Assembly (NCBI RefSeq): GCF_016919705.1
Contig: NZ_CP070371.1
Coordinates: forward strand, 1,440,001 to 1,499,640
Direction: 5' to 3'
DNA length: 59,640 bases
Source: Paracoccus methylovorus
GTDB lineage: Bacteria; Pseudomonadota; Alphaproteobacteria; Rhodobacterales; Rhodobacteraceae
Part shown: positions 54,423 to 59,640 of the stretch, in pieces
Layout: every line of letters starts with the position of its first letter
How positions within the stretch are numbered: the first letter of the stretch is position 1
Position numbers and translations under genes: made by a program
Notes under the pieces: generated by a model
Database searches by the model: none
What the model saw: only the letters and a program-made list of their open reading frames with translations
Told to the model about the DNA's origin: nothing

Positions 54423-55042
54423 CACAGCACCTCGCGGATCGCCATCACGTCGATGCCGGCAAACCCCTCGGCCAGCGTCGCGGGCGTCACCTCGGGCAGC
54501 AAGGGTAGCCGGCCCAGATCGCGCACTTTGCCGATCTCGCAGATCACCTGCCGGCTGTCCGCCATCTCGTCGCCGATAAAGACCACGCCCGCCACCCGGC
54601 AGCCCGCGGCCCGCAGCGCCACCAGCGACAAAAGCGAATGGTTGATCGTGCCAAGTGCGGTGCGGCAGCACAGCACCACCGGCGCATCCCAGCCAGCGAT
54701 CACTTGCACATAGAGCAGCCGCCGCGTCAGCGGCACCATCAGCCCCCCTGCCCCCTCGACCACCAAGGGCCCGGCCACCTGCGGCAGCGCCAGCCGGTCG
54801 GGCGTGATTTCGACCCCCTCGGCCTCGGCCGCAAGATGGGGCGAGGCCGGCAGGCGCAGCCGATACGCCTCGGGCAGCACCTCCCGTCCCGAAAGGCGCG
54901 CGACCGCCTCGCTGTCGGTTTCCTCTTCCAGCCCGGCCTGCACCGGCTTCCAGTAGCTTGCCGACAAGGCGCGCACCAACCCGGCGCTGAAGACGGTCTT
55001 GCCGATGCCGGTATCGGTGCCGGTGACGATGACCGCGCTCAT
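54422..55042 (-). CDS. bioD: dethiobiotin synthase
   Basis: ATP-dependent carboxylase closing the ureido ring, 206 residues. The P-loop is GTDTGIGKT (7-15). The metal/substrate segment VEGAGGLMVPL appears near residue 115. It has the common short single-domain length. Its start overlaps the bioF stop and its end overlaps bioA. Confidence 0.95.
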   Translation of the reverse strand: MSAVIVTGTDTGIGKTVFSAGLVRALSASYWKPVQAGLEEETDSEAVARLSGREVLPEAYRLRLPASPHLAAEAEGVEITPDRLALPQVAGPLVVEGAGGLMVPLTRRLLYVQVIAGWDAPVVLCCRTALGTINHSLLSLVALRAAGCRVAGVVFIGDEMADSRQVICEIGKVRDLGRLPLLPEVTPATLAEGFAGIDVMAIREVL

Positions 55043-56160
55043 GCCGCCGCCCTTTGCAGCCCCGGAATGGCCGCGAATAGGGCCGAGATCTGGGCCGCGC
55101 CGACATTTCCCGTCACCGAAATCCGCAGCCGCGCGGTTCCCCGGGGCACTGTCGGCGGCCGGATGGCGCGGACATCGAACCCCTGGGCCTGCAAATCGAC
55201 CGCCATGTCCAGCGCCCGCAGATCATCGCCCACGACCAGCGGAATGATCTGGCTGGACGCCGGTATCCCCCGCGCCTGCGCCTCATTCCCGGCATGCGCC
55301 ATGCGCGCAACCGCACCCGCGGCCAGCCCCGGTTCCTCGGCCAGCGCCCGCAGGCCCGCGCGCAGCACCGCCGCCGACAGGGGCGCGGGCGCAGTGGCAT
55401 AGATGAACGGCCGCGCCTTGTTCACCAGCGTCTCGATCAGCACCCTGTCCGCGCAGATCAGCGCGCCCGAGGCCCCCAGCCCCTTGCCCCCGGTATGCAG
55501 CGTCACCAGCGGACAGGCCAACCCATGGGCCAGCCCCCTGCCCTGCGGCCCGAAAACGCCGGTCGCATGCGCCTCGTCCACCACCAACACCGCATCCTCG
55601 CGCGCGGCCAGTTCGGCCAGGGCGGGCAAAGGCGCCAGAGCGCCCTGCATGGAATAGACGCTTTCGACGGCGATCCAGACCCGGCCCCTGCCGCCCGCAT
55701 CGCGCCAATCCGCGATCACCCGCGCCGCGTCGCCCACGTCGTTATGCGCAAAGCCGCGGGTTTCCGCGCGGCCCAGCCGCATCCCCTCATGCGCGCTGGC
55801 ATGGACCAGCGCGTCATGGACCACCAGATCGCCCCGCATCGGCAGCGCGGAAAAGATCGCCTGATTGGCCTGAAACCCGCCGCCCATGTAAAGCACGGCC
55901 CCCGAGCCAAAGAACTCCGCGGCCTCGCCCTCCAGCGCGCGATGTTCGGCATGGTTGCCGCGCAGCAAACGCGACCCGCCCGCCCCCACCGGCACACCCC
56001 GCGCCAGCGCGTCCCTTGCCGCATGCGCCAGCAGTTCAGACCCCGCCAGCCCCAGATAGTCGTTCGAGGCGAAATCCCATCCCCCCGCCGGCGTCACGCG
56101 GCGCAACCGTCCGCGTTGCGCCAAAGCCTCAAGCGCCGCCTGATGCCGGGGATAGCTCAT
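55039..56160 (-). CDS. bioF: 8-amino-7-oxononanoate synthase
   Basis: PLP enzyme of the alpha-oxoamine synthase family joining pimeloyl-ACP and alanine, 373 residues. Motifs include [52 protein letters not shown] and the PLP lysine in [12 protein letters not shown]. The ATG at 56160 overlaps the bioB stop. The upstream in-frame codons lie within bioB. Confidence 0.95.
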   Translation of the reverse strand: MSYPRHQAALEALAQRGRLRRVTPAGGWDFASNDYLGLAGSELLAHAARDALARGVPVGAGGSRLLRGNHAEHRALEGEAAEFFGSGAVLYMGGGFQANQAIFSALPMRGDLVVHDALVHASAHEGMRLGRAETRGFAHNDVGDAARVIADWRDAGGRGRVWIAVESVYSMQGALAPLPALAELAAREDAVLVVDEAHATGVFGPQGRGLAHGLACPLVTLHTGGKGLGASGALICADRVLIETLVNKARPFIYATAPAPLSAAVLRAGLRALAEEPGLAAGAVARMAHAGNEAQARGIPASSQIIPLVVGDDLRALDMAVDLQAQGFDVRAIRPPTVPRGTARLRISVTGNVGAAQISALFAAIPGLQRAAA

Positions 56161-57119
56161 GCCGCGCAGCCTTCTTGCGAAGCCTTTGCCACCTCGGCCC
56201 GCAGTCCCAGTTTCGCGAACAGTTGCGCATCCTTGTCCTCGCCCGGGTTGTCGGCGGTCAGCAGCGTATCGCCGACAAAGATCGAATTCGCCCCGGCGAA
56301 AAAGCACATGGCCTGCAATTCATCGCTCATTTCCGAGCGTCCCGCCGACAGTCGCACATGGGATGCCGGCATCAGGATGCGTGCCGTCGCAATGGTGCGC
56401 ACCATCTCGATCGGGTCCAGCTTCGGCGTATCGGCCAGCGGCGTACCCGCCATCGCCATCAGCATGTTGATCGGCACCGATTGCGGCGGCACCTCCAGCC
56501 CGGCCAGCGTCTCCAGCATGGAAATGCGGTCCCCGGCCGTCTCTCCCATGCCGACGATGCCGCCGGCGCAGACGTTGATGCCCGCCGCCTGCACGCGCTC
56601 CAGCGTCTCGATCCGGTCCTGAAAGCTCCGCGTGGTGATGATTTCGCGGTAATAGCGTTCCGAGGTGTCGATATTGTGGTTGTAATAGTCCAGCCCTGCG
56701 CCCTTCAGCCGCAGCGCCTGATCCGCGTCCAGCATGCCCAGCGTCATGCAGGTTTCCATCCCCAGCGCCTTGACGCCCTTGATCATCGCCAGCACGGCGG
56801 GCATGTCGCGTTCCTTGGGCGACCGCCATGCCGCGCCCATGCAATAGCGTGTGGCGCCTGCGTCCTTGGCGCGCCTGGCCTCGGCCAGCACGCGCTGCAC
56901 CTCCATCAGCTTCGATGCCGACAGCTCCGATCCGTTGCGCGCCGATTGCGAACAATAGGCACAGTCTTCGGGGCAGCCCCCGGTCTTGATCGACAGAAGC
57001 TTTGAGCATTGCACCGCATTCGGATCGAAATGCGCCCGATGTACGGTCTGGGCCTGAAACAACAGATCCATCAACGGCAGATGATAGATCTCGGCGGCGC
57101 GGCGCGATTGCTGGGGCAT
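56157..57119 (-). CDS. bioB: biotin synthase
   Basis: Radical-SAM enzyme inserting sulfur into dethiobiotin, 320 residues. The radical-SAM cysteines are Cys49, Cys53 and Cys56 in [12 protein letters not shown]. Further BioB segments are [24 protein letters not shown] and [19 protein letters not shown] precedes the ATG at 57119. It is first in the bioBFDAGC operon and is preceded by two BioR-like boxes. Confidence 0.97.
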   Translation of the reverse strand: MPQQSRRAAEIYHLPLMDLLFQAQTVHRAHFDPNAVQCSKLLSIKTGGCPEDCAYCSQSARNGSELSASKLMEVQRVLAEARRAKDAGATRYCMGAAWRSPKERDMPAVLAMIKGVKALGMETCMTLGMLDADQALRLKGAGLDYYNHNIDTSERYYREIITTRSFQDRIETLERVQAAGINVCAGGIVGMGETAGDRISMLETLAGLEVPPQSVPINMLMAMAGTPLADTPKLDPIEMVRTIATARILMPASHVRLSAGRSEMSDELQAMCFFAGANSIFVGDTLLTADNPGEDKDAQLFAKLGLRAEVAKASQEGCAA

Positions 57120-57148
57120 GGATACCTCCCTAAGCGTTGCTTTGGGAA

Positions 57149-57158
57149 GTATCTATAA
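57149..57158 (-). promoter_or_regulatory. BioR-like box 1 upstream of bioB
   Basis: TTATAGATAC on the minus strand differs from the BioR consensus TTATMKATAA only in the last base. It lies 30 bases upstream of the bioB ATG, within the likely promoter, in a short AT-rich stretch. Confidence 0.65.
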
Positions 57159-57190
57159 AATGCGAATCTGATTATGTTAATCTGGATATA

Positions 57191-57200
57191 TTATCTATTA
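57191..57200 (-). promoter_or_regulatory. BioR-like box 2 upstream of bioB
   Basis: TAATAGATAA on the minus strand differs from the BioR consensus at one base. Its centre is 42 bases from that of box 1, four turns of B-DNA, so both sites face the same side of the helix, which favours cooperative binding. Confidence 0.55.
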
Positions 57201-57266
57201 TTTCAGAAACGATCGCCGGCGACGCGACGCGCGCCCTTTTCAACAGGGAAAGAGACGCGTTTTCGC

Positions 57267-57523
57267 TCAATCATCCCGGCCCATTTCCTGAAAGCTGGCA
57301 GGATCGAACAGAACTTCGACCGACAGGCCGGTGCCGTCCTGCCCGTGAACTTCGTAGCAGCCATCTTCCATCTCGATCCGGGTGACGGTCCAGCCTTTTG
57401 CGGTCAGTTCGGCCCGCAACTCATTGGCCGGGCGGCGCTGGTCCTGGGCACATTGCACCGATCCGCGGCTGCCGCCTGACTTGCCAAGACCAAAAGGACA
57501 AGCATCGGGGTGACAAGGCGCAT
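57267..57523 (-). pseudogene. small secreted PepSY-like protein, apparently frameshifted
   Basis: From the ATG at 57523 the frame encodes a clear signal peptide (RLVTPMLVLLVLASQAAA) then ADRC, but stops about 20 residues later. A second frame, open from a GTG at 57458, encodes a PepSY-like domain (LRAELTAKGWTVTRIEMEDG, then CYEVHGQDGTGLSVEVLFDP). Small periplasmic proteins joining exactly these two parts are common in Rhodobacteraceae. A one-base indel near 57455-57465 would rejoin them, so this is a frameshifted gene or a sequencing error. Alternatively the downstream frame alone is a 63-residue cytoplasmic protein. Confidence 0.5.
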
Positions 57524-57613
57524 GATTTCATCTCCTGCATTTGCGTTCTACGCGACCGGATTAGCAGGGTCTGGCTTACAGCCGGCTGACAGCCGGGCCG
57601 TTTCGCATCTTTC

Positions 57614-58288
57614 TCAGGGACCGATGATCTGCACCTTATTGATGCGTCCGTCGCAACGCTGCACCGCGATGCGCAGTCGCTCGACCAGATGGGTCTGGAC
57701 GTAATTGGCGTGAAAGCGGCTGGGCGCGAACAGGGTCAGGCAGATCTCATTCCGTTCGGCTTCGATCAGCCCGGCAAACCAGGCATCGAACAGCGCCGGG
57801 TCCTCGGTGGCCAGCCGGGCGCGGGCCTCGGCCCAAAGCCCTTGCGCCGGCATCGGTTCGGGACGGTGCAACGGCACGACATTGCTGGTCGGCTCGGACG
57901 GCTTGCCCCCGACCCGCTCAACGAAGTCGGGGCCGATGTTCGGCCATTCCTGCTTTGTATCCAACAGGATGCGTTCCAGGTTCAGGCCAAGGACCGAGAC
58001 GCGCCCCCGCGCGCCGTGCTGCTTGACCTCAATCCAACCAAGCGCGCGCAGCTTGGCCATCTCACGCTTGACGGTTCGCTCATCGACGCACCACAGCCGG
58101 GCGATTTCCCGTTGCCCGATGGTCAGCTCGTCGCGTTGCCAGTTGTAGCGCGTGGTGATCAGCGCCATCAGTCGCAGGACCAGCCGTTGGCGATGCTTGT
58201 CGCCAGCCAGCCCATGGGCCATCATGGCCGAGAGCAAGTCGTATTTCTTCGCTGCGGCCTCTCGACCGACAGCACGGATCACCTGCAT
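57614..58288 (-). CDS. plasmid-type replication initiator with winged helix and DnaA-N-like domain
   Basis: Replication protein of 224 residues. A winged-helix DNA-binding region lies at about 50-110 (DELTIGQREIARLWCVDERTVKREMAKLRALGWI, with a basic wing). The C-terminal 75 residues (LWAEARARLATEDPALFDAWFAGL to APSRFHANYVQTHLVERL) resemble DnaA domain I and the start of domain II, but no AAA+ or domain IV follows. This matches the DnaA-like initiators described as a separate plasmid replication type in Rhodobacterales, usually linked to parAB. GCAGGAG precedes the ATG at 58288. It is divergent from parA across the putative origin. Confidence 0.75.
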   Translation of the reverse strand: MQVIRAVGREAAAKKYDLLSAMMAHGLAGDKHRQRLVLRLMALITTRYNWQRDELTIGQREIARLWCVDERTVKREMAKLRALGWIEVKQHGARGRVSVLGLNLERILLDTKQEWPNIGPDFVERVGGKPSEPTSNVVPLHRPEPMPAQGLWAEARARLATEDPALFDAWFAGLIEAERNEICLTLFAPSRFHANYVQTHLVERLRIAVQRCDGRINKVQIIGP

Positions 58289-58770
58289 GTCTGCTCCTGC
58301 CCGGACGTGTCCGGCTGCCCTTCATTCTGCTCGACCAGCCCCGCCCGTTGGACGAGGACCCGGATGGCGGCGTCGGTCTGGTGCCGTTTGAAACGCTTTT
58401 CGCCATCTCGTTCGTATTTGCGTCCTGAATTCCGATTCTGTCAAGCGATTCCCCGCCAGCCCGGATTTCTGGCCCAAATCATAAAAGAAAATCGGTATTA
58501 AATGGTATAGGGGGACATTCAAGACGTCACCCTATCGCGCCGTTTTGTCCCCCATTATCGCCTTAATGCCGATGAGGCGTCCCCCATTTGCGGCGTTTGC
58601 GTTGCGCCCCGGTCGGCTGGGGATTCGCTGGCCGATTCGGCGCAAGGGGTCAGGAAACGCAGTAATTTCCGTAAACTGGCCATTCCATTAAAACGCCTTT
58701 TGCCAAATGTGCAAATCCGGCGTAAAAGCGAAACGGAAGAAAATCTGCGTCCTAAAAATACAGGCATCCT
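58289..58770. other. putative replication origin between initiator and parA
   Basis: A 482-base stretch without a convincing gene. An AT-rich patch (about 58470-58510) could be the unwinding region. The motif GTCCCCCATT occurs twice in direct orientation (58547-58556 and 58579-58588), and its core occurs once inverted (GGGGGAC, 58510-58516), together with an ATAGGG/CCCTAT inverted repeat (58507-58535). Repeats next to an initiator gene and before parA suggest initiator-binding or partition sites. No clear TTATNCACA DnaA box was found. Confidence 0.5.
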
Positions 58771-59640
58771 ATGTACACGCATGAAGACCTCGCCAAGCTG
58801 CAGGCGCAATCGCTGAAGATGCAGGGCTGGATCCGGCGCCAGACCTTCAGCCCGGCAAACGAGAAGACGCTGCGCCGCTTTTCAAGTTGGGAGGTGTCCG
58901 AGCTGATCTTCCGCATCAACCAGTCCACCTTCCGCGGCAAGCTTGCGGCCGAGCCGAACCTTCCCCTCGGGGAAGTCGAAGAGGACGGCCGCCAGCGCTG
59001 GTTCTCGCTTGACGAGATCAATGAGCTGCGCCGGCGCATCCGTATCAGCCGCAAGTCGCTGATGCCCTGGCGCCCCGAGGGCAAGCGCGCCTTCCGTGCT
59101 GCCGTCGCCAACTTCAAGGGCGGCGCGGGCAAGTCCACCGTGGCGCTGCACTTTGCCCATGCCGCGGCGCTGGACGGCTATCGCGTGCTGCTGGTGGATT
59201 TCGACCCGCAGGCCACGCTGAGCCACTCCATGGGCCTGACCGATGTCGGCGAAGACCATACCGTCTGGGGCATCATGGCCCGCGACCTTGAGCGCGAGAC
59301 CGACCGGATGAACGCCGCGGCGCGGGGCGCGGAGAGCGGGACCACCCTGCCCCAGCGCAAGCTGCCGGCCTCAATCCGTGACATGGGGCTTGGCAGCCTG
59401 CGGCCGGCCGATTTCATCAAGCCGACCGCATGGTCCACCATCGATATTATCCCGAGCTGCGCCAACGCCGCCTTCGTCGAGTTCGCCAGTGCCCAGTATC
59501 GGCACCTGAACCCGGAATGGACGTTCTTCGGCGCGGTGTCGCGGTTTCTCGACAGCCTTGCCGACGATGCCTATGACCTGATCCTGTTCGATTGCCCACC
59601 GGCCATCGGTTATCAGTCCATGAACGCGGTCTTTGCCGCC
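58771..59640 (+). CDS. parA: ParA-family partition ATPase (3' end cut by window edge)
   Basis: Type Ia ParA ATPase for replicon segregation; 290 codons are visible and the frame is open at the right edge. An N-terminal DNA-binding domain (about 1-105; WEVSELIFRINQSTFRGKL and WFSLDEINELRRRI) is typical of plasmid RepA/ParA proteins that also autoregulate. Walker A is KGGAGKST (116-123), Walker A' is LLVDFDPQATLS, and Walker B is LILFDCPPAIG. The ATG at 58771 is the first in frame; its ribosome-binding site is weak. parB would be expected just outside the window. Confidence 0.92.
   Translation, partial: MYTHEDLAKLQAQSLKMQGWIRRQTFSPANEKTLRRFSSWEVSELIFRINQSTFRGKLAAEPNLPLGEVEEDGRQRWFSLDEINELRRRIRISRKSLMPWRPEGKRAFRAAVANFKGGAGKSTVALHFAHAAALDGYRVLLVDFDPQATLSHSMGLTDVGEDHTVWGIMARDLERETDRMNAAARGAESGTTLPQRKLPASIRDMGLGSLRPADFIKPTAWSTIDIIPSCANAAFVEFASAQYRHLNPEWTFFGAVSRFLDSLADDAYDLILFDCPPAIGYQSMNAVFAA

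Noticed and set aside
57137..57385. 82-codon plus-strand frame upstream of bioB
   Set aside because: It overlaps the bioB promoter with its BioR-like boxes and the PepSY-like gene on the other strand, and has no ribosome-binding site or domain.
58289..58501. Plus-strand coding extension opposite and beyond the replication initiator
   Set aside because: Frames reaching to about 58500 are antisense to the initiator and end in the AT-rich origin patch; product composition is not protein-like.

Overview
The window is high-GC alphaproteobacterial DNA, most like the genus Paracoccus (Rhodobacteraceae). The signs are an RNase E with a very long acidic/basic tail, a 404-residue NADP isocitrate dehydrogenase, a carboxy(nor)spermidine polyamine pathway, a bioBFDAGC operon with BioR-like boxes, and a plasmid-type replication module (small initiator with a DnaA-N-like domain, divergent from ParA) at the right edge. 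The genus is inferred from gene content and order. No rRNA, tRNA, insertion sequence, prophage or CRISPR was seen.

Layout. 1-16.2 kb: enoyl-CoA hydratase (cut by the left edge), ccdA, rne with a long leader, dctBD-like two-component genes, purQ, icd, a tandem HD-domain hydrolase, an alpha/beta hydrolase, an IscR-like regulator lacking the usual cysteines, an oxidoreductase and the two polyamine genes. 16.2-25.2 kb: AI-2E-family permease, GlxA-type regulator, an unknown 150-residue protein, then a cassette of TelA, a DUF2927 lipoprotein, an SPFH/GYF protein and a double zinc-ribbon membrane protein, followed by a PfkB sugar kinase. 25.2-35 kb: tetR-adaptor-RND-outer membrane factor operon, back to back with macAB. 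35.1-40.6 kb: a small ORF, a three-gene phospholipid cassette (acyltransferase, CdsA-like, variant CDP-alcohol phosphotransferase), ilvD and a pirin. 40.6-42.5 kb: gluconate kinase and permease. 43.0-50.5 kb: lactate regulon (GntR regulator, D-lactate dehydrogenase, lactate permease, LutABC). 50.5-57.2 kb: 2'-5' RNA ligase-like protein, GntR regulator and the bioB-F-D-A-G-C operon. 57.2-59.64 kb: a frameshifted small secreted protein, the replication initiator, a putative origin and parA (cut by the right edge).

How it works together. Most genes lie in short, tightly coupled operons with ATGA or TGATG overlaps. The lactate block imports lactate and oxidises both isomers, with a 19-bp perfect palindrome at its promoter. 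The biotin operon carries a complete pimeloyl and ring-assembly pathway behind two BioR-like boxes spaced four helical turns apart.

The strongest candidate for an under-described system is the TelA/DUF2927/SPFH/zinc-ribbon cassette at 19.5-24.2 kb. Two of its proteins resemble the YdjI and YdjG partners of a Bacillus PspA operon, with TelA where PspA would be, and an ECF-type GGAAC-N16-CGTT promoter candidate lies upstream. The other main oddities are a DctD-like activator without GAFTGA and with a swapped Walker B pair, a CDP-alcohol phosphotransferase missing two motif aspartates, and housekeeping genes (rne, icd, purQ, ilvD) close to a plasmid-type origin, which suggests a chromid or second chromosome.
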